Positions 9,013 to 17,285 of a DNA stretch of 64,000 nucleotides are shown piece by piece (within the stretch, counting starts at the first letter, position 1; each line of letters begins with the position of its first letter). The translations under genes were made by a program, and so were the position numbers. The DNA is taken from assembly GCF_018403285.1 (NCBI RefSeq), contig NZ_BOSJ01000004.1, forward strand, positions 1 to 64,000, given 5' to 3'. The notes beneath the pieces are model-generated. The model was not told the DNA's origin. It ran no database searches and saw nothing but the letters and a program-made list of their open reading frames with translations. The stretch is from Paenibacillus sp. J45TS6. GTDB taxonomy: Bacteria; Bacillota; Bacilli; Paenibacillales; Paenibacillaceae.

Positions 9013-9620
9013 AATGGCTTACATGGGCAAAACAGATCCAGGCAATCAGTCAGATTGGTCTCGCATATGGTAAAGATATTTATGATATTGAGAGATACGA
9101 GCAGCTGAGAAGCTTAAGTGTAGAAATAGTAAACACATATACGAAAGTCGATTCAGATCAGATTACCGATTTGTTCGCTAATGAAACCGGGTATGCCACT
9201 CCAAAGGTAGATGTCAGGGGTGTTATTTTTCAGGACGATAAAATACTCCTCGTTAAAGAAAAGGCGGATGGTGCGTGGGCACTTCCTGGGGGATGGGCAG
9301 ATATCGGGTTATCTCCACGCGAAATTGTAGTGAAAGAAGTAAAAGAAGAATCGGGATTTGATGTCGTACCTCGGCGGTTACTTGCTGTATTGGATAAAAA
9401 TAAGCATTACCATGCACCTTCTCCTTACCATGTGTACAAAATATTTATATTATGCGAAATCATGGGCGGTAGTGCGATGGAAGGAATGGAAACAAGTGAA
9501 GTGAAATTCTTTGATCGGTCCAATCTACCACAGCTTTCGGAGGAGAGAAATACATACGGACAGGTCCAACTCATGTTTGATAAAGGCTTACAAGCGAATA
9601 GTGAAGTGATATTTGATTGA
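9000..9620 (+). CDS. Nudix hydrolase with N-terminal Nudix_N domain
   Basis: A 206-aa protein: residues 1-65 form the small helical domain found in the YjhB group of Nudix enzymes (LTWAKQIQAISQIGLAYGKD), followed by a Nudix fold. The Nudix box is GGWADIGLSPREIVVKEVKE followed by ESGF; the usual first Glu after the Gly is Leu, as in many members of this subgroup, while the REVxEE metal-binding core is kept as KEVKEE. Relatives act on ADP-ribose-like compounds. It starts inside the 3' end of the nucleotidyltransferase gene, so the two are probably one operon. Confidence 0.8.
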   Translation: MEEVKWLTWAKQIQAISQIGLAYGKDIYDIERYEQLRSLSVEIVNTYTKVDSDQITDLFANETGYATPKVDVRGVIFQDDKILLVKEKADGAWALPGGWADIGLSPREIVVKEVKEESGFDVVPRRLLAVLDKNKHYHAPSPYHVYKIFILCEIMGGSAMEGMETSEVKFFDRSNLPQLSEERNTYGQVQLMFDKGLQANSEVIFD

Positions 9621-9708
9621 ATAAGATAACGAGAACCAATATAAAGAGAAACAATATAAGTTACTGGACATCTCCTGGAACTTCTACGATCTAGGGAGGA
9701 GTAATCAA

Positions 9709-10218
9709 ATCAATACACAAAAAGTTAAATACATTACATTCATCGTGATGATATCTTTGTTGTTGAACATGATACTAATCATGATGTTGATAACGAATAA
9801 TAATAGAATCGACGATGCAATTTCAAGCCATACTTTTCAAGTTCAAACAGATTTGTTGGAACTAGAGAGCGCAATTCGTTATCAAATGGATCAAAATTGG
9901 CAAGATGATAACGTTGTTTTAGAGAAAATGGAAGATATCAAAGAAGAATTAAATTCGTTCATGAAAATAGGTCAAACCTTAGGAAGATTAACAAAAGAAC
10001 AAGAAAGAGAGCTTTCTATTCTTTATAACTATGTATCAAAATATCCCGATTATACAGGTGTTCCTAACACAGTTCTAAGTTCTGCAGATAGAAAAAAACT
10101 AGAAGTACTAGCAAGCAATCTCCTCAAAGCAGGCTGGGGAATGAACATCGGTTATAGTGGCGATTGGGACAGCTTTTCTGAAAACTTAAATAAGTTACTT
10201 AAACAAAGTACTCATTAG
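9709..10218 (+). CDS. Membrane-anchored protein; apparent ATC start
   Basis: A protein of about 170 aa with one N-terminal membrane segment and a long helical, probably coiled-coil extracytoplasmic part (VQTDLLELESAIRY, EKMEDIKEELNSFM). I do not recognise a family. The first normal start codons are GTG 9745 and ATG 9748, without a ribosome binding site and already inside the hydrophobic stretch. GGGAGGA at 9694-9700 sits eight bases before an in-frame ATC at 9709, which would give (M)NTQKVKYITFIVMISLLL, a textbook positively charged anchor start. So either ATC initiates or an ATG has been lost. The gene ends one base before the next gene. Confidence 0.6.
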   Translation: MNTQKVKYITFIVMISLLLNMILIMMLITNNNRIDDAISSHTFQVQTDLLELESAIRYQMDQNWQDDNVVLEKMEDIKEELNSFMKIGQTLGRLTKEQERELSILYNYVSKYPDYTGVPNTVLSSADRKKLEVLASNLLKAGWGMNIGYSGDWDSFSENLNKLLKQSTH

Positions 10219-10234
10219 AATGGCTGGTGCTCAT

Positions 10235-11053
10235 ATGATAACGAAACTAGATAAACAAGAGTTTTACAAGGTACAACCTATCACGGATCAGTGTAGAAAT
10301 ATTGAAGTTAGGGCAGTGGTGAACGGGATGAATCCCGGTTCGGTTTACGTAGATCATGGGACGGATGTTACCGCCGCTATGATTTGGATCCAAGGTCAGT
10401 CCGGATTTCATATGGTTGGAGACCCTCAGAGTGAATCTTTCTTGACGTATTTAGAAACTTACATGATCAATGAAATTGAACCTAGACTCAAAAAGCTGAA
10501 TATTGATGCCGTGGAAATAAGTGTGGAAAATGATCGTTGGGCAGAAACACTGCAAATGATATTTAGAAAACGAAGCCTATTAAATGATAATCAATATGTG
10601 TTTGAAATGACTGAAAACGATGAAAAACAAAGTAGTAATTATGTGCAGAATACGATGATTCATAGAATAGATAGAGATTTACTTGAATCTAGAGGATTTG
10701 AAAATAAACCATTCCTGGAACAGAAGATAGCTAGGTTCTGGGAATCGAAAGAGGACTTCTTACAACACGGTTTTGGATATATGGCAGAACTTAATCATAA
10801 TGTGATAAGTGTATGTTTTTCTGCTTTTGTAGATGGCGACACCCATTCGGTAGATATAGAGACACTAGCAGAATATAGGAATCAACATGTTGGCACAGCA
10901 GTTGCTTACGCATTCATAGAAGAGTGCAAACGTAAGGGAGTAAAGCCATATTGGGATTGTATGCCAGAGAATATGGGTTCGGTGCGCCTTGCGAAAAAGA
11001 TGGGAATGTCACTTTCATTCGACTATCAAATTTTCTGGTATGACATCACCTAA
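10235..11053 (+). CDS. GNAT acetyltransferase, ZmaR-like
   Basis: A 272-aa acetyltransferase of the GNAT_acetyltran family (Pfam PF12746-like), which includes the zwittermicin A self-resistance protein ZmaR. An N-terminal beta-rich domain is followed by a C-terminal GNAT core with VDIETLAEYRNQHVGTAVAY and NMGSVRLAKKMGM. An in-frame ATG at 10220 would add MAGAH; ATG 10235 fits family starts (MITKLxxxEFYK) better, though neither has a strong ribosome binding site. Most chromosomal relatives have unknown substrates. Confidence 0.75.
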   Translation: MITKLDKQEFYKVQPITDQCRNIEVRAVVNGMNPGSVYVDHGTDVTAAMIWIQGQSGFHMVGDPQSESFLTYLETYMINEIEPRLKKLNIDAVEISVENDRWAETLQMIFRKRSLLNDNQYVFEMTENDEKQSSNYVQNTMIHRIDRDLLESRGFENKPFLEQKIARFWESKEDFLQHGFGYMAELNHNVISVCFSAFVDGDTHSVDIETLAEYRNQHVGTAVAYAFIEECKRKGVKPYWDCMPENMGSVRLAKKMGMSLSFDYQIFWYDIT

Positions 11054-11072
11054 ATACATGGAGGTCATTAAC

Positions 11073-11600
11073 ATGATAGACATGAAGCAGATCTTTCTTA
11101 TTACCGATATTCCTGGGTACTCCCCTCAAATCAGCCGTTTATTATCGATGATGAACTATGCGAGATTTACCACTTTGGAAGAAGTAAAAGATTTATCTGT
11201 ACAACAATTAGATTTTTTAGTGGACTCCAAAAGTAACTCGATAGGTGCGCTCTTATCACATTTTGCAGCAGTGGAATATGCTTACCAGGTGGGGACATTT
11301 GAGAAAAGAGGATTGAATGAGGAAGAAACCGCGATCTGGGGTCCAGCTTTGAGCCTTGGTGAAGAAGGGCGTAATAAGATTAAAGGGAATGAACTAAGCT
11401 ATTATACCGATCAGCTACAAGCAGTAAGGCAACGAACTTATGAATTATTTAAAACAGTAACAGATGAATGGCTCTATACAGAAGAAGAGTTTTGGGCTCA
11501 GCAACAAGCCAATTATTATTTTATGTGGTTTCATGTATTTGAAGATGAGATCAATCATAGAGGCCAGATTAGAATGATTAGAAAAAGAATGGATATATAA
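11073..11600 (+). CDS. DinB-family protein
   Basis: A 175-aa four-helix-bundle protein of the DinB/YfiT-like superfamily (DUF664-type). Putative metal ligands are the His of LLSHFAAVEY and the His pair of MWFHVFEDEINHRGQI, the family's usual positions. ATG 11073 is chosen because GGAGGT at 11060-11065 lies seven bases upstream; the longer frame from 10989 overlaps the previous gene. Members are thiol-dependent transferases or of unknown function. Confidence 0.8.
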   Translation: MIDMKQIFLITDIPGYSPQISRLLSMMNYARFTTLEEVKDLSVQQLDFLVDSKSNSIGALLSHFAAVEYAYQVGTFEKRGLNEEETAIWGPALSLGEEGRNKIKGNELSYYTDQLQAVRQRTYELFKTVTDEWLYTEEEFWAQQQANYYFMWFHVFEDEINHRGQIRMIRKRMDI

Positions 11601-11614
11601 ATAGATTTGAATAG

Positions 11615-11658
11615 AGGTTGATTTTGCGGAGAGTTTCTCTGTGAAATCAACCTTTTTG
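11615..11658 (+). terminator. Intrinsic terminator after DinB gene
   Basis: The inverted repeat AGGTTGATTT / AAATCAACCT encloses an internal AGAG/CTCT hairpin and is followed by TTTTTG. Confidence 0.8.
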
Positions 11659-11737
11659 TTTGCTTTTAGTATGAAGTGGAAAAGAGCGAAAATCATCAAA
11701 TCATACAAAACGTAATTTAATAAATGTCAAGTAAAAT

Positions 11738-11761
11738 GTTTTAAATTATTTTTAGGGGTTT
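11738..11761 (+). promoter_or_regulatory. Possible sigma-B-type promoter
   Basis: GTTTTA (11738-11743), a 12-base spacer and GGGTTT (11756-11761) each match the sigma-B consensus GTTTAA / GGGWAW at five of six positions. It lies about 95 bases before a gene whose family is a general-stress family, which is the reason to take it seriously. Confidence 0.35.
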
Positions 11762-11855
11762 AAATCTAGAACAAGCAAGCATCACTAAGAAATCAAAAAT
11801 TAAAAAATACGAATCACTAAAACTAAAATGAGAGAATCTCAAGGAGGAATTTATT

Positions 11856-12992
11856 ATGTTAAACAAAAACACAAACCATTTGGAAGATGTAAAGAAAACG
11901 GACAAGGTACACGCAAATGAAAGAATCGTAGGTTCATTTAGAACAGAAGAAGAAGCAAGCCGAGCTATTGAGCAGCTAAAAGCGAAAGGTTACAGCACTG
12001 ACGAAATTTCAGTAATTGCAAAAGATCGAAAAGATATGAAGGCAATTAGTGACGAGACAGGAACGAAAGCTCCTGAAGGTGTTGCAACAGGTGCAACAGC
12101 AGGCGGACTGGTTGGCGGTATCGCTGGTCTATTAGCAGGACTTGGAATCATGGCTATTCCTGTATTTGGTCCAATCATGGTAGCAGGTCCAATCGCAGTA
12201 ACACTGACAGGTACTGCTGTTGGAGCGGGTGCCGGCGGACTGGTTGGCGGTTTGATTGGTCTGGGTATTCCAGAAGACGAAGCGAAAGAATATGAGTCTA
12301 ACGTAAAAGAAGGACAAATTTTGGTGCTCGTTGAGGACAAAGCAGACACTAAATCAAGTGTGCATGATATCTTCCGTAATAATAATGCGACAAATGCACA
12401 CCTTTTTAATAAAAATCAAGGAGTACGTAATTCTTCCGTAACATCTACTCCGAATACGGCAGCTGCAAATGTTGATCGTAGAACAGCTGACCGCCAAGTT
12501 ACACCTGAGAATGTGGGCAATGGCCGCTTTGATTCAGGTGAAGATGAAAAGACAATGCGTCTTCGTGAAGAACAACTGGATGTATCTAAAAATAAGGCTA
12601 AAGTTGGCGAAGTAGAAGTTCACAAAGAAGTTGTCGAAGAACAGAAAACCATTGATGTTCCTGTAAGTCATGAAGAAGTCGTAATTGAACGCAGAGCTGT
12701 TCATGACAACACAACAAACGAACCTATCGGAAAAGATGAAAGTATTCGTATTCCCGTAAGTGAAGAGCAAGTAGAAGTTAATAAACGTAACGTAGTAACA
12801 GGCGAAGTTGAAGTTCACAAAGAAACTGTTCAAAATACGGAACAAGTTCAAGATACGGTAAAACGTGAAGAAGCTCGTATTTCCCGTGAGGGTGAACCGG
12901 CAGTGAATGCAGATGTTGATGCTACGACTGCACGTGATGGACTTAACCGTGGTACTGTAAATGATACTGCAGTTAACCGTCCAAGACGCTAA
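11856..12992 (+). CDS. YflT/YsnF-type general stress protein
   Basis: A 378-aa protein joining two stress-protein modules. Residues 20-75 match the general stress protein 17M (YflT) domain: ERIVGSFRTEEEASRAIEQL, then GYSTDEISVIAKD. Residues 78-140 are a Gly/Ala-rich glycine-zipper segment (GGLVGGIAGLLAGLGIM) that could insert in or bind membranes. The C-terminal half is a DUF2382 (YsnF/AvaK) domain with two copies of VGEVEVHKEVV / TGEVEVHKETV and PVSHEEVVIERR / PVSEEQVEVNKR. AGGAGG precedes the ATG. In B. subtilis related genes belong to the sigma-B regulon. Single gene between two terminators. Confidence 0.85.
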   Translation: MLNKNTNHLEDVKKTDKVHANERIVGSFRTEEEASRAIEQLKAKGYSTDEISVIAKDRKDMKAISDETGTKAPEGVATGATAGGLVGGIAGLLAGLGIMAIPVFGPIMVAGPIAVTLTGTAVGAGAGGLVGGLIGLGIPEDEAKEYESNVKEGQILVLVEDKADTKSSVHDIFRNNNATNAHLFNKNQGVRNSSVTSTPNTAAANVDRRTADRQVTPENVGNGRFDSGEDEKTMRLREEQLDVSKNKAKVGEVEVHKEVVEEQKTIDVPVSHEEVVIERRAVHDNTTNEPIGKDESIRIPVSEEQVEVNKRNVVTGEVEVHKETVQNTEQVQDTVKREEARISREGEPAVNADVDATTARDGLNRGTVNDTAVNRPRR

Positions 12993-13028
12993 TCTTGGTA
13001 CAACGAACGAAAATAAAGCAAATAAAAT

Positions 13029-13063
13029 AAACCCGATGAGTCTCATACTCATCGGGTTTATTT
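13029..13063 (+). terminator. Strong intrinsic terminator
   Basis: A perfect 13-pair stem, AAACCCGATGAGT (13029-13041) with ACTCATCGGGTTT (13047-13059), has a five-base loop and a short T tail. It can also serve the convergent gene ending at 13111. Confidence 0.9.
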
Positions 13064-13110
13064 CTGTAGAAATAAAGTTACAATCTACAATCCTAGAAAG
13101 AGAACTATAT

Positions 13111-13611
13111 TCACAATGAGCTGTTCGATGTACTTAAGTTGACTACGGGCTCATCCTTAACGAATTTCACAAATAGGAACCTTACCAAAGGACCAATCAC
13201 TAGTAATTGAACAGGGTAGGCAACAATGACGTTTTTGAGAACCGTCCGTCCATAGTTTGCGAGGATCGAACCTTCGATGCCATTCATAATCATGGATGTA
13301 ATAAGACCGTATACCGACATGCAGAGCACCATACCTATAACCATACAAGTAGATGTAGCCAGAATGACATACAACGACTTGGATTTATCAAATGGCAAGG
13401 AAAACGCGGCTTTTCGAGCAATAGGTCCAACAATAAAAGACTCTACTAAAAAAGCAATTACAAATGTTAAAGCAAATTGTGATAAAATACCAGAAAAAGG
13501 TAATGTGGTTAACAAACCATTCAAATACATGTTGTAAAAGAACATGACACATACCATTCCAAAACACATCATTAATCCAAAAATAATTCCTTCTTTTTTG
13601 TTACTAGGCAA
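13111..13611 (-). CDS. DUF2798-type membrane protein
   Basis: A 166-aa integral membrane protein with four predicted membrane helices arranged as two similar halves. Each half ends in a VxP-type motif (FIVGPIARKAAF and LVIGPLVRFLFV), the mark of duplicated DUF2798 domains. Start is TTG 13611 with AAAGGAAG upstream on the minus strand. Function unknown; no partner gene nearby. Confidence 0.75.
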   Translation of the reverse strand: MPSNKKEGIIFGLMMCFGMVCVMFFYNMYLNGLLTTLPFSGILSQFALTFVIAFLVESFIVGPIARKAAFSLPFDKSKSLYVILATSTCMVIGMVLCMSVYGLITSMIMNGIEGSILANYGRTVLKNVIVAYPVQLLVIGPLVRFLFVKFVKDEPVVNLSTSNSSL

Positions 13612-13780
13612 TTTTTTTCTTCCTTTCGTTTTGCAGATAAGCTCTAGTATAGTGACATAAAAATTTCTTAGTAAGTGAACAATTTGTGAACTTTGATACA
13701 GAGTTTATAAATTTTTCTTCTTAAACTCCGTTAATCTGTGGAGATCAGACTCGTTTTTAATCCTAGAGAAGAAGGTGTAA

Positions 13781-14212
13781 ATGATGGATCAATATACCCA
13801 CCTCGGCGTATATGGCATTCTCGTCAAAGATAATCGGATCTTGCTCGTTCAAAAATCGAGAGGTCCGCATAAGGGGAAATGGGATCTTCCTGGTGGATCC
13901 ATTGAGTTTGGCGAAGAGCCTCTGTTTACGCTGAAGAGAGAGCTTCTAGAAGAGACAGGGATTGAAGAGATAAATGCGGTTATTCATAGTGCTCCGTCCT
14001 ATACTCTTATTCATCCGTTTAGAAAAGATCAGCTAGAGGAAATGCATCATATCGGGATCATTTACAAAGTTAGTATTAATAATGAGAATTACATCTTGAA
14101 GGTAAGTGGAGATGGCCATGATTCTCTTGGAGCAAAGTGGTTCTATAAGGAAGAATTTAATGAACTGGAAGTGACACCATTTGTAGAAGGAATAAGGGGA
14201 CAGATTCTATGA
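13781..14212 (+). CDS. Nudix hydrolase
   Basis: A 143-aa Nudix enzyme with a perfect box GGSIEFGEEPLFTLKRELLE followed by ETGIE, preceded by GILVKDNRILLVQKSRGPHKGKWDLP. This is the MutT-like group acting on nucleoside diphosphate derivatives; the exact substrate cannot be deduced. AAGGTG precedes the double ATG. No operon partner. Confidence 0.85.
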   Translation: MMDQYTHLGVYGILVKDNRILLVQKSRGPHKGKWDLPGGSIEFGEEPLFTLKRELLEETGIEEINAVIHSAPSYTLIHPFRKDQLEEMHHIGIIYKVSINNENYILKVSGDGHDSLGAKWFYKEEFNELEVTPFVEGIRGQIL

Positions 14213-14324
14213 AATAGAAAGCTGGTTTTAGATTTGGATGGGGTAAAAATGGCACTCGAGCGGTATATAGCAAAGACCGCACCTTTGGTGTAACAGTTTC
14301 TTATTTGAGAGGGGAATTAAGGAT

Positions 14325-14978
14325 ATGCCTTGGCCAATGATCCATTTTGCAGTAGCGAATAGAATGTATGAAGGTCAAGTATCACCTGCTTTTTTACTGG
14401 GAAGTATTGCACCGGATGCAATTCACGCAAGGGAAGGGGCAACACGGAAAGAGAAAATGCGGTCTCACTTTGTCAGGAACGATCGCCTAGCTGATCCCGT
14501 GCTACTTACTAGTAAATACCTGGAGTATATCGATCTAAGTGAAGATCCGGCGTGGAAAGCATACATAGCAGGGTATTTCATACATATCTTTACAGATGAA
14601 CGATGGACGGCAACACTCTATGCTGACTTTGAGCGCAAGGTTCAGAAGGACCCGGTGGAGATTCGGAAGATTTACAATGAAGAAGTAAGTCAGCTGGAGT
14701 ATGATCTTTTACGGAGCAGCTACTGGATCGATGTCATCCTGACTCAATTAGAGGCAGCTACTGGGTTTGAGGTGGCCCCTTTTGTGAGTGTGGAAGAAGT
14801 AGAAAAGTATCGTGATATGAAGCTGGAGTGGCTAAAGGATCCGAAGAATGAACCGGGAATTGAGCTGGTTTATTTTACAGAAGACAGGGTTCGTGACTTT
14901 ATTAAGAAAACGGCGGACGAAGCTAAAGAACTTCTCAAAGCTTGGGAAGCGTTAGAAAAACGGACGATTCAAGGGTGA
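14325..14978 (+). CDS. Zinc-dependent phospholipase C-like protein
   Basis: A 217-aa cytoplasmic protein of the zinc_dep_PLPC-like fold (PF00882 type). Likely metal ligands are visible in order: MIHFAVA (His7), GSIAPDAIHA (Asp, His), RSHFV (His) and GYFIHIFTDERW (His, Asp). There is no signal peptide, unlike secreted phospholipase C, so it is an intracellular hydrolase of unknown substrate. ATG 14325 has GAGAGGGG upstream. The following small membrane gene starts 40 bases later and may be co-transcribed. Confidence 0.7.
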   Translation: MPWPMIHFAVANRMYEGQVSPAFLLGSIAPDAIHAREGATRKEKMRSHFVRNDRLADPVLLTSKYLEYIDLSEDPAWKAYIAGYFIHIFTDERWTATLYADFERKVQKDPVEIRKIYNEEVSQLEYDLLRSSYWIDVILTQLEAATGFEVAPFVSVEEVEKYRDMKLEWLKDPKNEPGIELVYFTEDRVRDFIKKTADEAKELLKAWEALEKRTIQG

Positions 14979-15018
14979 GCTTATGGTCTATCTTACCTAT
15001 GAGTGGAGGAGAATCACA

Positions 15019-15345
15019 ATGAAAAAGATTGTAGCAGGAGGTATTTTATTTCTTGGTGGAATCATTCTTTATCTAGGTATTTATCTTCCTGCACTTGAAC
15101 TTGGTCTTACTTTAGGCAGTTTTACGACTCCCCCAGGAAGAATCGGGTCAGCACTTGAAATAACCGAAGGAAATACTCCCATGTTTTATGCAATAGGATG
15201 TATGGGGCTTGGATTTATGCTCATGGTATGGGGAGCTTTAAAAGATGAGCTAAGGAAGACTTACTATTATGTAAAGAGAAAGCTCATTCATTTATGGAGG
15301 AACTATCTCACAGAGAAGAAAGAGGAGCCTAGCAGTAGCAATTAA
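15019..15345 (+). CDS. Small two-helix membrane protein
   Basis: A 108-aa protein with two membrane segments (residues about 4-24 and 55-75) and a basic, then Glu/Ser-rich cytoplasmic tail. GGAGGA sits before ATG 15019; the frame is open further upstream to 14983 but without a ribosome binding site. Not recognised. Confidence 0.65.
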   Translation: MKKIVAGGILFLGGIILYLGIYLPALELGLTLGSFTTPPGRIGSALEITEGNTPMFYAIGCMGLGFMLMVWGALKDELRKTYYYVKRKLIHLWRNYLTEKKEEPSSSN

Positions 15346-15719
15346 TAATTTTCTCGAAAGTAGGACAATGGAAAAAAATTCTTGATCAACTGGGACTGTA
15401 AAGTTTGGGATAGATATACAGAAAACATGTTTCTGATACAACAAAGAGGGACTGAACAGAGTTTACAGAAGAATCATGAATGGGGCAGAAGATAGTGTCG
15501 AAGATTATTATAAAATACTAAAACTTGAACAGAATTCTATCCGTTTGTGATCCGATCTTAAGAACCATAAAGAACATGAAACCGATATTCGATTCATGTT
15601 CTTTTTTATGAGGAGGCTTCATGTTGGTAAAGGATCAGAAGGTATAATATTACAGGATATAGTATAATCGTGCTTTACTATATTCACGAAACATGACATC
15701 AGGGGGCGTACATAAGGAT
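15346..15719. other. Intergenic stretch, possible gene remnant
   Basis: No intact gene is visible. Between 15370 and 15540 two short frames read protein-like on the plus strand (WDCKVWDRYTENMFLIQQ, then RIMNGAEDSVEDYYKIL in another frame), which could be a decayed gene, but I cannot match a family. A terminator hairpin lies at 15569-15609 and two TATAAT-like boxes lie at about 15640-15670 ahead of the next gene. Confidence 0.3.
15569..15609 (+). terminator. Intrinsic terminator
   Basis: An 11-pair stem, AAGAACATGAA with TTCATGTTCTT, has a 12-base loop and is followed by TTTTTT. Its presence implies a transcript entering from the left. Confidence 0.8.
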
Positions 15720-16319
15720 ATGAACAAGAAAAAAATCGCTATTATCATTTGTGTTTTACTTGGATTACAAGTTTTGAGCAGCTTCACACAGAACTGGCAC
15801 CTAACTGCATCAGGTGCGATTCCTGGGAATCATAAGATTATTATTTCTCAGGATACAGTCTATGGTAAAGCCGCAATCTATGAAGACACCATGAATAATA
15901 CGTTCGGAGCTGTTAAACTCAGAAAAAAATTAGGTTTATTTTATGAATTTGGTGGTCATGCAGTAAAAGAATCCCCTGATCGAGACATGCCTTTTCAGGC
16001 GGTAGGGTTTGAAAATGATGTAGAAGAAGATGACAGCTATGTTGTCGGCGTTAAAGTAAATCGCGACTCTAATATTACCTCCGTATCACTTGGAAATCAC
16101 AAGAGGATAAGTTACTTGAATGAGCCCTATGAGTTCAGTATGAAGGACATCGAAGCCCATCCAGATCAGTATCTAGTTGAGGAAGTGAAGGATGGTTATG
16201 CGCTGTTTGTCATGGACGATTACACCGACGTAAGTTGGAACATAAGAGGTTTTGATAAGGAAGGAAATATGGTTGCTGATAAATTGTCCTCTGCCGAGCC
16301 GCGGTATACGAACTGGTAA
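15720..16319 (+). CDS. Membrane-anchored or secreted protein, unknown
   Basis: A 199-aa protein with a basic N-terminus (MNKKK) and one hydrophobic segment (IAIIICVLLGLQVLSSF), then an extracytoplasmic domain rich in beta-strand patterns. No Cys lipobox. The frame opens at ATG 15693, but that would place charged residues before the signal; ATG 15720 is the better start although its ribosome binding site is weak. Not recognised. Confidence 0.6.
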   Translation: MNKKKIAIIICVLLGLQVLSSFTQNWHLTASGAIPGNHKIIISQDTVYGKAAIYEDTMNNTFGAVKLRKKLGLFYEFGGHAVKESPDRDMPFQAVGFENDVEEDDSYVVGVKVNRDSNITSVSLGNHKRISYLNEPYEFSMKDIEAHPDQYLVEEVKDGYALFVMDDYTDVSWNIRGFDKEGNMVADKLSSAEPRYTNW

Positions 16320-16383
16320 AGAGTACATACAGCTTTAGAGACGGAAGCCAGAAAACAATAAAGAAATCTGAAAGGGGCAGGGA

Positions 16384-16875
16384 ATGCAAACTTTTTTCAG
16401 ATATAACTGGATTGTAAGAGAACAGTGGTACGAGTGGTGTAAGGATCTGCCGGAAGAGGAATTATTGCGACCACGAACCGGAGGAGTCGGAAGCATTTTA
16501 CAGACGCTTTTTCATATCGTAGATGTAGAGTGGAGCTGGATTCGAAGACTGCAAGGTAAACCGGATGATCAGGAGAATTTTGATGATTATGCTTCGCTTC
16601 AGAAGGTAAGAGAGCTTGATCAGCGATTCAAACCTGAAGTGGAAGCATTCGTTGCTGCATGGGACAATTCAATGGAGTCCCGAGCATTTTACGATCATAG
16701 GCCTGATGGTAGTGTTGACCGTGATGCTTGGGGCGAAGTAATGCGTCATATCATAGCACACCAAATACACCACATGGGACAGCTGTCTGTTTGGGCAAGA
16801 GAAACAGGAATTCAGAAGAATCCGATTTCTCCTAATGTTATAGGTAAGAATCTAATTGCAGTTCAGCAAAAATGA
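16384..16875 (+). CDS. DinB-family protein
   Basis: A 163-aa DinB-like four-helix bundle. The three expected metal-binding histidines are in TLFHIVDVEW and RHIIAHQIHHMGQL. It differs clearly from the other DinB protein at 11073. AAAGGGG precedes ATG 16384. Thiol-dependent metalloenzyme or unknown role. A DUF4177-like remnant begins 15 bases downstream. Confidence 0.85.
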   Translation: MQTFFRYNWIVREQWYEWCKDLPEEELLRPRTGGVGSILQTLFHIVDVEWSWIRRLQGKPDDQENFDDYASLQKVRELDQRFKPEVEAFVAAWDNSMESRAFYDHRPDGSVDRDAWGEVMRHIIAHQIHHMGQLSVWARETGIQKNPISPNVIGKNLIAVQQK

Positions 16876-16889
16876 GAGGGAAAACGAAG

Positions 16890-16982
16890 ATGGAATAATG
16901 GGAATACAAAACGATGAAATATAAGACAGGTGGGTTCTTGGGAGGAAAAGTCGATACGGAGGAGTTCGAACAGGTCGCTTAA
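16890..16982 (+). pseudogene. DUF4177-like gene remnant
   Basis: Read from ATG 16890 the frame gives ME, TAA, then WEYKTMKYKTGGFLGGKVDT and EEFEQV before stopping again at 16980. WEYxTxKxKTGGFLGGxVDTEEF is the start of DUF4177-type small proteins (about 55 aa), which normally continue with NxxGxxGWELV. Here an in-frame TAA follows codon 2 and the second half is missing, its place taken by the end of the oppositely oriented gene at 16979. I infer a partial deletion. Confidence 0.5.
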
Positions 16983-17200
16983 TCAGAGATTGTCTCTATT
17001 GATATAATCTGATCGTACACCTGGTAGTACAAAGGAGCGCCGATAAGTAGAAGAACAACAAATAAGATCATTAAATTACGAAATAATTTCACGTTCTTTT
17101 CTTTCTTTGCATACAGCCAAAAAGGAAAGCAGATACAGGCAGCCAGCAGAAAAAACAACTCAGCAATAACGATCACTGGAGCATAATCCTCAAGCCTCAT
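16979..17200 (-). CDS. Small two-helix membrane protein
   Basis: A 73-aa protein with two membrane segments (VIVIAELFFLLAACICFPFW and LMILFVVLLLIGAPLYY) separated by a short basic loop. ATG 17200 is chosen because GAGGTGA lies upstream on the minus strand; a longer TTG start at 17227 would overlap that site. Not recognised. Its 3' end overlaps the DUF4177 remnant. Confidence 0.6.
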   Translation of the reverse strand: MRLEDYAPVIVIAELFFLLAACICFPFWLYAKKEKNVKLFRNLMILFVVLLLIGAPLYYQVYDQIISIETISD

Positions 17201-17285
17201 TAACTTCACCTCATCTTTTTTATCCAATTATAGAATATTTTTCTCTGCCTTGCGATAAATAATTTTCCGATCAGGGGGCTAATAG

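Noticed and set aside
12534-13052. 172-aa minus-strand frame opposite the stress protein gene
   Set aside because: It is the shadow of the Glu/Val/Lys-rich repeats of the plus-strand gene: Phe/Tyr/Asn-rich, no ribosome binding site, and it would cross the strong terminator at 13029.
13201-13540. Plus-strand frames of 80 and 86 aa
   Set aside because: They are antisense to the DUF2798 gene, which shows four membrane helices and a proper ribosome binding site.
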